Source: Balneolaceae bacterium (GTDB lineage Bacteria > Bacteroidota > Rhodothermia > Balneolales > Balneolaceae). Taken from it: a stretch of DNA of 7,228 bases. The DNA is taken from NCBI GenBank assembly GCA_007123785.1, contig SLGL01000187.1:1-7228 (forward strand), given 5' to 3'. How positions within the stretch are numbered: the first letter of the stretch is position 1; every line of letters begins with the position of its first letter. This document shows positions 1-6,881 of the stretch, piece after piece. The translations under genes and the position numbers were made by a program. The notes beneath the pieces are model-generated. The model was not told where the DNA came from. It saw nothing but the letters and a program-made list of their open reading frames with translations, and ran no database searches.

Positions 1-43
1 AGGGTAGGTTGGTTAACATACTTTTATCCAGAACTTTTGATAT
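1..43. other. Short 3' flank of the giant lipoprotein gene
   Basis: These bases follow the TAA of the minus-strand gene. I see no hairpin with a T-tract that would act as an intrinsic terminator, and no coding start. The downstream neighbour lies outside the window. Confidence 0.5.
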
Positions 44-3000
44 TTACTTCTCACCCGAAAGGGCAACCTGTGCATCCGTTTGCAGATATTTAACCAGATC
101 CAGCACTTCTTCATCGGTCAGGGTATCAAACAACCGAGGCGGCATCAGGGAGACCTCGGTATCTTCCCGGGTCTGGATGTCGGATTTATTGATCACCACC
201 TCATCAAGCCCTACTGTGCGGAGGGTGAGCTGGCGTTCACTTTCCGATACAACATTGCCTGACCACGTTCGGCCGTCGCGCATCGTGATGACCACCAGCC
301 TGTAGGCATCGGCGATCACTTCATTGGGATTGATGACCATTCTCAAAATATAATCCACATTGTGCCGGTTCGAACCGGTAAGGTCCGGGCCGATTTCTCC
401 GCCTTCATCATACATTTGATGGCAAGGCCCGCAGGTACGCTGATAGACAACACGCCCGCGGCGGGCATCGGCATTTGCAATGGCCTCTTCGGTCAATAGT
501 TCACTGTATTCGGCATAAGCACGTTCTTCATCTGTGAGATCATCGGCAATCGGCCCCCATACATCCACAAATCCCACACCCACCACACGCTGCAACTGGC
601 GGGCCACATCAACCGGCACATCGCGTTTCGGGATTTCCCCATCTTCCAAAGCCCCTGTGAGCAGCCGGCCGTACAGAGGCCTTGAAGCCATTGCCCGGAT
701 GGTTTCATTTTTTTTGGCATTGTTAAATCCGGTGTACCGTTCCAAAAGCATGTTTCCAAGCTGCTCCTCATTAAATCCGGCTACGGCCCGGATGGCTGCA
801 ATCCGCATATCGTGATCATCGAGCAGGTCTGGAATGTCATCGATCACTTCCGGGTACTGCTCCTCTGCCAGGACCCTGAGGGCTTCGCGGCGTTGTTCAG
901 GCGGGGCATCACTGTCTCTCAGGATTGCCAGGAATTGAAGCGAGGCATCCGCATCACCGAATTGCTGGGCCACATCCAGTGCCAGACTTGCCACTCTTGC
1001 TTCATCCGACTGCCTGAGCTGCTCATAGACACCAGCCCAATTGGGTGGCGAGCTCAGATCCGACCGTCGCCCCTCCAGCCCGTCGCGAAGGCCTTCCAGA
1101 AAGCTAATCTGCCTCTGCGGACGGCTTCCGATCACATCCACAAGCGGTTCGAACGCATCAGCGTCCACAGCTCGTCGAGCGGTAAACCGGGCAATTATGG
1201 GAATTTCACTTTGCCCTGCCAGAGAAAGAGCACGCTCCGGATCCAGCTCCACAAGCGGTTCAAACCCAAGCCACAGGATGTTGGGAATGTTGTGGTCATC
1301 CGAGTCTTCGCTCCAAAGCATCAGGTGTTCAGCTATGTCCCAGCGCAAATCATAATCGAGCCGCTGCAGAAGGGAGGCCAGATAGAGCCTGACGACCGGC
1401 GATTCGTCATTTTCAGCCATTTGAGTGAATTTCGACAGTGCAGCCTGTGGCGGAGAGAAATCCTCCGCAAGCAACTGAACTGCCCAGCTTCTGATGTATT
1501 CATCTTCATCGTCCAGCGCCCCGATCAGGTTATCTTCGCTGAACCCTTCCGAAACATGCAGAGTCCACATCGCCCGGAGCCGCCAGTCGGGATTGGACTC
1601 GTCCTGAAACATCGCGTGCAGTTTTTCATGAGTGCCTTCCGCCAGCTCCCCTTTCGATGCGCGGTATTGCAAATTGACACGTGCCCGGCGCGCATGCCAG
1701 GCACTGTTTTTGGTTTGAAGGGCAACAAGCTGATCATCCGTCATCTCAGACACATCCTGATAGCGTCCTTCCCACTCCTCAGCCAGAGACTGTTCCGGCA
1801 TGATTTTAAAAATCCGGCCGGTGTCTTCGTTTTGCACCGAAGTACCGCAAATGTCCCGGTCGTGCCAGTCCAGAATATAGAGGCCTCCATCGGGCCCGAT
1901 TTCCGTGCTGAAACCGACCCACGCCGCATTATTCGCCAGCGCAAAATCATCACCGTGACTGGCCGTAAAACCGGAACCGGATCGTTCCAGAATATCCGAT
2001 AAAACAGCGTGTTCGTGAATATTGGCCATGAAAATCCGGCCGAAATGATCCTCCGGAAAGGCATCCGAAAGGTAGATGCTTGCCCCGCCGTGGGCCGAAC
2101 GGTGGCGGTGGTCGGCAATCGTTTTGATATCCTCATACACGTAAGGATTGAAATGCGAGCCGCCCTGACGGTGATAGGCTCCTCCGGGAACAATGTGCCA
2201 GAGGTGCGGAATGACACATGCCGTTGCAAAAAGCTGTCCTTTTGCATCGTGATCAATACCCCAGGGATTGCTGAGACCGTGCGCAACAACTTCAAAACGG
2301 TCTTTCAACGGATGGTACCGCCACACTCCGCCGTTCAGCTCGATTCCCTCGCCATCCAGAAGGTCATCCAGCGAATCGGGGAATGGATCATTATGAGTAT
2401 AGACCCGCTGGATTCCGGGTTTGGGCTTCCCGACTTTTGAATGTGTAAAAATTCCATGCAGCCCATAAAGCCAGCCGTCGGGTCCCCAGTGCAGGCTGTT
2501 GATGGTTTCATGGCGATCGTCAATTCCCCAGCCCGTCAGCAGTACGTCTATGTTGTCGATGTCGGCCTTGTCGCTGTCCTCTTCATCAAACGGAACAAAC
2601 AGCAAATTGGGCGGTGCACCGAGAAAAAGCCCGTCATACCCGATGGCAATGGCTGCCGGGAAAGCAATACCCTCCAGAAATACTTTCCGGCTGTCGGCAT
2701 ATCCGTCATGATTGGTATCTTCCAGTATCAGAATCCGGCTGTTACCAGCCGCAGAAAAACCGGTGCCCCTTGTTTCATAATCGTTATTCTCAGCCACCCA
2801 GAGCCGTCCGCGGTCGTCCCATGCAAACGCCATTGGCGTGGTGATTTGCGGTTCTCCGGCCCATGCGGTTACGTTGAATCCGTCGAGGAGAGTCATATTT
2901 GCAGCGGCTTCATCCGGGGTTAAAAATTCGGCTTCCATTCCTGCCCGCCGTGCAAATCCCCACATTACCGCGGTTGAATAGGTACCGTGATTCTCTACAT

Positions 3001-4003
3001 AATCCTCCCAGGCAGCCGTGACCTCTACATCGCTGAACTCCCCGGTATATACTACGATTCGGTAACGGATCACTTCGATCTCTCCTTCTTCGATATGCCA
3101 ATCCCCGTCTACAGCTTTTGACGGCCCCACTCCGAATTGCCCGTCAACCCGCCAGGGTGTCGGAAAACCTTCATTACCTGAATGGTCGAATATGGCAATG
3201 TGTGCATAATCATCGCGGCCTTCCACCTGCATGGAAAGGTTCAGCCACATGGCACGCTGGCCTTCTGCCCGTTCATTCCGGTCGCGCACTGCATTGACCA
3301 CTTCTGCGGGCATTCCCTCCCGCCAGGGCATACGAAGAAACAGCCCGCCATAATCAAATTCCGAAATGGTGATATCCGTATGCGCCCGTCCTCTCCACTC
3401 CAGGTCCAGGATATACTTTCCGCCGGACTCAGAAATCGACCAGTTTTGCGTTTCGGTCAGCATTGCCTCACCATTTTCATCAAGCAGGTCGTAAACCGTT
3501 TGCCATTGCACGGTTCCGTCTGATTCTTCATCAAAACCGGCAAATCCGTGATCGTGGCTATGATCATGATCATGGTCATGAAACCGGCTTCCGTGAAGAT
3601 GATCTGAATGCTGAACGATGCCAGCTGAAACCTTTCTCCAGTAATCCCCATCCGGGTTGTGAAAAAAGTCGCGGCCGTTCATCCGTGTAAACCCCCAGTA
3701 AAGGCCTGTTTGATGAGTGTGATGTCCGGGACTGTCTTCTGTAAGAACTCCCCTTCCGTCAGGGGCTGCAATGGGATGAATGTACGGCCGGAAATCTGCT
3801 CGTGTATGCTGTGTGAGGATTGGCTCGGTTTCACCGGCCCGGTAAACCGAAATGGTTTCATCCTCCTCATTATAAACGATTTCCAATTCGGTTTTTTCAC
3901 CGGAAACCCCGTCAGCAGTAACATCTTCATCATCTTTTGAGGTACAAGCGAAATTTACGCCAAGAATGATGACAACAATTGAAATGAGCCTGATACTTTC
4001 CAT
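44..4003 (-). CDS. Giant lipoprotein: DUF6807/PmoA-like domain + PVC-type membrane-bound dehydrogenase propeller + HEAT-like region + C-terminal c-type heme domain
   Basis: Predicted envelope oxidoreductase of 1319 residues, intact from ATG to TAA. Residues 1-20 form a lipoprotein signal ending in NFAC, with lipidated Cys20; the ATG is the first after an in-frame TGA, and its ribosome site is weak. Residues about 40-350 resemble DUF6807 (PmoA family): RPYIHP at 72-77 and GHHTHQTGLYWGF at 93-105. A His-rich strip lies at 142-152. Residues about 370-740 match the TIGR02604 type propeller (PMAFAWDDRGRLWVAEN at 390-406, LHWGPDGWLYG at 504-514, LDWHDRDICG at 711-720), with a Ca-loop-like DTNHDGYAD at 429-437. 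Residues about 755-1130 are helical and HEAT-like. The heme site CGPCH is at 1191-1195; the likely axial Met is Met1287 in SLMPPRLFDTLT. A beta segment at about 1234-1276 between them is usual for the Pirellula/Verrucomicrobium heme domain. Family assignment is strong; substrate and reaction are not known. It is divergent from the PQQ dehydrogenase gene. Confidence 0.93.
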   Translation of the reverse strand: MESIRLISIVVIILGVNFACTSKDDEDVTADGVSGEKTELEIVYNEEDETISVYRAGETEPILTQHTRADFRPYIHPIAAPDGRGVLTEDSPGHHTHQTGLYWGFTRMNGRDFFHNPDGDYWRKVSAGIVQHSDHLHGSRFHDHDHDHSHDHGFAGFDEESDGTVQWQTVYDLLDENGEAMLTETQNWSISESGGKYILDLEWRGRAHTDITISEFDYGGLFLRMPWREGMPAEVVNAVRDRNERAEGQRAMWLNLSMQVEGRDDYAHIAIFDHSGNEGFPTPWRVDGQFGVGPSKAVDGDWHIEEGEIEVIRYRIVVYTGEFSDVEVTAAWEDYVENHGTYSTAVMWGFARRAGMEAEFLTPDEAAANMTLLDGFNVTAWAGEPQITTPMAFAWDDRGRLWVAENNDYETRGTGFSAAGNSRILILEDTNHDGYADSRKVFLEGIAFPAAIAIGYDGLFLGAPPNLLFVPFDEEDSDKADIDNIDVLLTGWGIDDRHETINSLHWGPDGWLYGLHGIFTHSKVGKPKPGIQRVYTHNDPFPDSLDDLLDGEGIELNGGVWRYHPLKDRFEVVAHGLSNPWGIDHDAKGQLFATACVIPHLWHIVPGGAYHRQGGSHFNPYVYEDIKTIADHRHRSAHGGASIYLSDAFPEDHFGRIFMANIHEHAVLSDILERSGSGFTASHGDDFALANNAAWVGFSTEIGPDGGLYILDWHDRDICGTSVQNEDTGRIFKIMPEQSLAEEWEGRYQDVSEMTDDQLVALQTKNSAWHARRARVNLQYRASKGELAEGTHEKLHAMFQDESNPDWRLRAMWTLHVSEGFSEDNLIGALDDEDEYIRSWAVQLLAEDFSPPQAALSKFTQMAENDESPVVRLYLASLLQRLDYDLRWDIAEHLMLWSEDSDDHNIPNILWLGFEPLVELDPERALSLAGQSEIPIIARFTARRAVDADAFEPLVDVIGSRPQRQISFLEGLRDGLEGRRSDLSSPPNWAGVYEQLRQSDEARVASLALDVAQQFGDADASLQFLAILRDSDAPPEQRREALRVLAEEQYPEVIDDIPDLLDDHDMRIAAIRAVAGFNEEQLGNMLLERYTGFNNAKKNETIRAMASRPLYGRLLTGALEDGEIPKRDVPVDVARQLQRVVGVGFVDVWGPIADDLTDEERAYAEYSELLTEEAIANADARRGRVVYQRTCGPCHQMYDEGGEIGPDLTGSNRHNVDYILRMVINPNEVIADAYRLVVITMRDGRTWSGNVVSESERQLTLRTVGLDEVVINKSDIQTREDTEVSLMPPRLFDTLTDEEVLDLVKYLQTDAQVALSGEK

Positions 4004-4170
4004 AACCTGATATTTATCATGAACCTTTCAAGATTCACTCCCAAAAAATTGACTTGAAAGAAAATATAATGTATATAAACTCCAAGGAAAGAATAAACAA
4101 GTAATTTTCTACAAAAGAAAAAATTAACATCTTTCCCTCCTGGCAGGCCTTACAGCTCAGCAGGGTACCG

Positions 4171-4194
4171 TTTAACGAACCCGGTTCAGTTAAA
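4171..4194. promoter_or_regulatory. Interrupted dyad, candidate operator or leader hairpin
   Basis: The arms are TTTAAC+GAACC on the left and GGTTC+GTTAAA on the right, around a single central C, with one unpaired A at 4188. Eleven base pairs of symmetry in 24 bases is more than expected by chance in a short spacer. It lies 168 bases from the minus-strand start and 324 from the plus-strand start. It could be a regulator site serving both genes, or a hairpin in the minus-strand leader. No regulator gene is present in the window. Confidence 0.35.
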
Positions 4195-4380
4195 ATAACC
4201 GCAGAAATAAATGATAAATCAAATTCCAATTTAAAATTAGAATGATTCTGTCCGATGCCGCCTTTGCGGAAAGGTAAGAATCCGGATCAACAAAAATCAT
4301 CCAAATGTATCCATTATCTGTTTTTTTTTGATTTATTTGTATCGGGTCAAAGTTAAAACGACAGGTAAGCCATCGGACGA

Positions 4381-4394
4381 GTTTTTCGAAAAAC
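4381..4394. promoter_or_regulatory. Perfect 14-bp palindrome GTTTTTCGAAAAAC
   Basis: Perfectly self-complementary sequence with a central CG step, 123 bases upstream of the PQQ dehydrogenase start. Central-CG palindromes are common in operators of LacI-type regulators, but the AT-rich arms make chance occurrence quite possible. Symmetry is seen directly; function is a guess. Confidence 0.25.
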
Positions 4395-4517
4395 GTTCCA
4401 GTTATGATGATTGGGTTGATCCCGGATCGACTATTCCGATGACTAATCCACACTTTTATAGATTACACAGCAATATCAGAACACTCAACCAGAACACCTT
4501 AGACAGCCATTTTCACA

Positions 4518-6689
4518 ATGAACCCAGATTCCATCACAAAGAAACCTGTTTTGCTCATTTCGATGCTGATTTTTTTGACGTTCGTTTCATGCCAGCAGGA
4601 AGATGACCCCCACCGAACATGGAAGGTCTACAAAGGGGACGCCGCCAGCACCAGTTATTCTTCACTTGACCAGATCAACCGCGACAATGTGAACCAGCTT
4701 GAGGTGGCATGGATCTACAATTCAGGCGATCACGATGAGATCGACTGGATTTTTTCCGGCAGCCAGAACAACCCGATTATTGTGGATGGTGTAATGTATC
4801 TTACCACACCTGTCATCAAACTGACAGCCCTGGACGCGACCACCGGTGAGCTGCTCTGGATTTTCGACCCGTTTGAAGGAGAAACTCCGCGGGGTGTGAA
4901 CCGGGGTGTGGTGTACTGGGAAGACGGAAATGATAAACGGATTTTTTTCTCGGCAGGCTCTTTTCTGTATGCCATTGATGCGAAAACCGGTCGGCCGGTT
5001 TCTGAATTCGGAAATGAGGGAATTATAGACATGCGGGAAGGACTGGACAGAGATCCGGGCCTTATTTCAGTAAGTTACTCATCGCCGGGCATCATTCACA
5101 ATGATCTGTTGATCATGGGCTCTACGGTGGGTGAAGGCAGAGGTGCCGCACCGGGACATATCAGGGCTTACAATACCCGAACCGGGGAGATCGCATGGAT
5201 TTTTCATACCATCCCTCACCCCGGAGAATATGGATACGACACCTGGGGAAGTGATGCCTGGCAACTGGCTGGGGGCACCAATAACTGGGCCGGAATGAGC
5301 CTCGATACCGAAAGGGAAATTGTGTTTGTCCCGACCGGCTCTCCTGCCCCCGACTTTTACACACCGGGTACACGCGGTGAGGGCGCACACCTGTTTGGTA
5401 ACTCGGTTTTGGCCTTGGATGCAAATACAGGTGAGCGCATATGGCATTACCAGGTTATCCCTCACGATCTTTGGGACTACGACCTGCCGGCACCCGCCAA
5501 TCTTGTAACTGTCGAGATTGACGGAAGAGAGATCGATGCGGTAGCACAGGTGACCAAACAGGGCTTTGTGTTTGTACTGGACCGCGAAACCGGTGAACCT
5601 CTTTTCCCCGTGGAAGAGCGCCCGGTTCCGCAATCCGATATTGATGGTGAGGAATCCTGGCCAACCCAGCTTTTTCCGTTGAAACCGGAACCGATTGTAC
5701 GTCAGCATATCACCGAGGATGATCTGACCAACATTTCGCCGGAAGCCAATGAATACGCCCGCCAGCGTTTCAGAGAACTGCATTACGAAGGATTGTTTAC
5801 GCCGGTCAGTGAACAGGAAACCCTGTTCTATCCCGGAACCCGCGGCGGTGCTTTATGGGGAGGCGCCTCCTACGATCCCGAAACCAATATGCTCTATATC
5901 AATGCGAATGAATTCGGAAGCATTTTTTCCCTGCGAAGAGTTCAGGTTCCGGCCGCTGACCCTGAAGATATCGCTGCCAGAGGCCAGTCAGTTTATTTAG
6001 CCAATTGTGCAAGCTGTCACAGCACTCCCGGGGGCCGGCAGCCAACTCAGTTTCCTTCACTCGAACAGGCAGAGGAGCGTTTTAACGGTTCCGATATTAT
6101 GGAGATCCTGGATACCGGACAGGGAGATATGCCTCCGTTTCCGTTTCTTTCCGAAGAGGAAAAAGAAGCGATCATTGCCTATCTGTTTGATGTGGATGAA
6201 GAGGGGAATATCACATCCGGCGGGGAGCCGCAAGAGGGCAGCTATACCTATCGTCATGATGTGGATACCGCCTACCAGCTTTTTCTGGACGAGGACGGAT
6301 ACTTTGCAACCGCTCCTCCGTGGGGATCGCTCAATGCCATCAATTTGAACACCGGTGAACTGGTCTGGAAAGTACCGCTGGGAGAATTTGAGGAATTGAC
6401 CGAAAAAGGAATTCCCCCGACCGGAACCCAGAATCTCGGCGGCTCCATTGTTACTGCCGGAGGACTGGTTTTTATTGCCGCCACCGCGGATGAAAAATTT
6501 CGGGCTTTTGACAAAGAAACCGGCGAGATTCTCTGGGAATACCAGCTTCCCGCCGGAGGCCATGCCTCACCGTCAACGTATGAAATTGACGGCAGGCAAT
6601 ACGTGGTAATTGCAGCGGCCGGCGGAACGCGCGTGGGCACGACGAAGGGTGATGCGTTTATTGCGTTTACGCTGAACGGAGATCACTAA
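4518..6689 (+). CDS. PQQ-dependent dehydrogenase (membrane glucose dehydrogenase-like) lipoprotein with inserted cytochrome c domain
   Basis: Quinoprotein of 723 residues, expected to oxidise a sugar or polyol outside the cytoplasm and pass electrons from PQQ to its own heme. Residues 1-25 are a lipoprotein signal ending in FVSC (Cys25), so it is lipid-anchored and lacks the five N-terminal membrane helices of E. coli Gcd. Propeller repeats of the form LDxxTGExxW occur near 103-117, 216-230, 298-312, 605-619 and 662-676. HDLWDYDLPAP at 316-326 and TKQGFVFVLDR at 346-356 match Gcd; Asp320 and Lys347 are 27 residues apart, as I recall for Gcd Asp466 and Lys493. A cytochrome c domain is inserted at about 480-560, with CASCH at 497-501 and probable ligand Met538 (GDMPPFPFLS). 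The only cysteines are the lipidation and heme ones, so the vicinal disulfide of PQQ alcohol dehydrogenases is absent. The ATG is the first after an in-frame TAG; no clear ribosome site. No pqq biosynthesis genes are in the window. Exact substrate unknown. Confidence 0.95.
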   Translation: MNPDSITKKPVLLISMLIFLTFVSCQQEDDPHRTWKVYKGDAASTSYSSLDQINRDNVNQLEVAWIYNSGDHDEIDWIFSGSQNNPIIVDGVMYLTTPVIKLTALDATTGELLWIFDPFEGETPRGVNRGVVYWEDGNDKRIFFSAGSFLYAIDAKTGRPVSEFGNEGIIDMREGLDRDPGLISVSYSSPGIIHNDLLIMGSTVGEGRGAAPGHIRAYNTRTGEIAWIFHTIPHPGEYGYDTWGSDAWQLAGGTNNWAGMSLDTEREIVFVPTGSPAPDFYTPGTRGEGAHLFGNSVLALDANTGERIWHYQVIPHDLWDYDLPAPANLVTVEIDGREIDAVAQVTKQGFVFVLDRETGEPLFPVEERPVPQSDIDGEESWPTQLFPLKPEPIVRQHITEDDLTNISPEANEYARQRFRELHYEGLFTPVSEQETLFYPGTRGGALWGGASYDPETNMLYINANEFGSIFSLRRVQVPAADPEDIAARGQSVYLANCASCHSTPGGRQPTQFPSLEQAEERFNGSDIMEILDTGQGDMPPFPFLSEEEKEAIIAYLFDVDEEGNITSGGEPQEGSYTYRHDVDTAYQLFLDEDGYFATAPPWGSLNAINLNTGELVWKVPLGEFEELTEKGIPPTGTQNLGGSIVTAGGLVFIAATADEKFRAFDKETGEILWEYQLPAGGHASPSTYEIDGRQYVVIAAAGGTRVGTTKGDAFIAFTLNGDH

Positions 6690-6721
6690 CAATCATACAT
6701 TGCAGAACTGAAAACGAATAA

Positions 6722-6735
6722 GTGAATAGTGAAAC
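6722..6735 (+). repeat. Two imperfect GTGAAAA heptamers
   Basis: GTGAATA followed directly by GTGAAAC, 32 bases after the PQQ dehydrogenase stop. They look like decayed units of the array at 6804-6833, on the other side of the palindrome. Confidence 0.45.
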
Positions 6736-6745
6736 CTGCAAGCGT

Positions 6746-6765
6746 CCCCGACAGGCTTGTCGGGG
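6746..6765. repeat. CCCCGACA-GGCT-TGTCGGGG palindrome
   Basis: An 8-bp perfect GC-rich stem with a 4-base loop, 56 bases after the stop codon of the PQQ gene. No T-run follows on the plus strand, so it is not a textbook intrinsic terminator, though a hairpin this stable could protect the mRNA 3' end or assist termination. From memory, very similar intergenic palindromes recur in Bacteroidota genomes, so I class it as a dispersed repeat. Confidence 0.6.
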
Positions 6766-6803
6766 TCCTGGCAGCGTTGAACGGGTTGTGGAGTCAGGCA
6801 GAA

Positions 6804-6833
6804 GCAAAAAGTGAAAAGTGAAAAGTGAAAAGG
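6804..6833 (+). repeat. GTGAAAA heptamer tandem array
   Basis: Three perfect GTGAAAA units (6811-6831) with a degenerate unit GCAAAAA before them and GG after. The last 20 bases (6814-6833) are an exact inverted match to 6953-6972. Heptamer arrays of this type are typical of intergenic DNA in Bacteroidota-like genomes (recollection, not checked). Confidence 0.85.
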
Positions 6834-6881
6834 CTGCATGGAGTAAAACCGAATTCTGAACAATGGGAACAGCAAAGCGCT

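Larger units (their letters stand above)
4004..4517. promoter_or_regulatory. Divergent intergenic region between two dehydrogenase genes
   Basis: This 514-base, AT-rich stretch separates the two divergent start codons, so it should hold both promoters. I could not assign a convincing promoter: no clean Bacteroidota pair (TTTG and TAnnTTTG at 19-21 bases spacing) is visible, only AT-rich pieces such as the TATA-rich run at 4064-4080. It holds an interrupted dyad at 4171-4194, a short hairpin CCTTT-GCGG-AAAGG at 4261-4274 that competes with CCGC-CTTT-GCGG at 4258-4269, a run of nine T at 4321-4329, and a perfect palindrome at 4381-4394. Short reading frames across it (4035-4229 and 4190-4453 minus, 4328-4606 plus) show no family features and I treat them as chance. 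Confidence 0.6.
6690..6881. other. Repeat-rich spacer downstream of the PQQ dehydrogenase
   Basis: No supported gene here. The spacer carries two imperfect heptamers, a GC-rich palindrome and an array of GTGAAAA heptamers, listed separately. No canonical terminator (stem followed by T-run) is seen; the palindrome is the only strong hairpin after the stop codon. Minus-strand frames at 6667-6918 and 6693-6887 have a hydrophobic start, but this comes from translating the complement of the heptamer array and I do not accept them as genes. Confidence 0.6.

Noticed and set aside
812..2002. 396-codon plus-strand open frame opposite the giant lipoprotein gene
   Set aside because: It lies entirely inside the minus-strand gene, whose protein matches known families over this region. 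The plus-strand translation has no recognisable motif or low-complexity-free domain pattern, so it is an antisense shadow.
4171..4194. T-arm-like GGTTC as part of a tRNA gene
   Set aside because: No acceptor stem, D-arm or anticodon arm can be formed around it; the symmetry is a simple dyad.
4190..4453. 87-codon minus-strand frame in the divergent intergenic region
   Set aside because: No domain, no ribosome site, AT-rich with frequent Ile/Leu/Asn/Lys as expected from AT-rich noncoding DNA; it also overlaps the dyad element.
4328..4606. 92-codon plus-strand frame overlapping the start of the PQQ gene
   Set aside because: It overlaps the real signal peptide coding region in another frame and has no family features.
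5079..5783. 234-codon minus-strand open frame opposite the PQQ dehydrogenase gene
   Set aside because: The plus-strand frame encodes conserved Gcd-like motifs throughout this stretch. The antisense product resembles nothing I know.
6746..6765. Palindrome as an intrinsic terminator of the PQQ gene
   Set aside because: No T-run follows the stem on the plus strand and no A-run precedes it, so it does not fit the usual terminator form.
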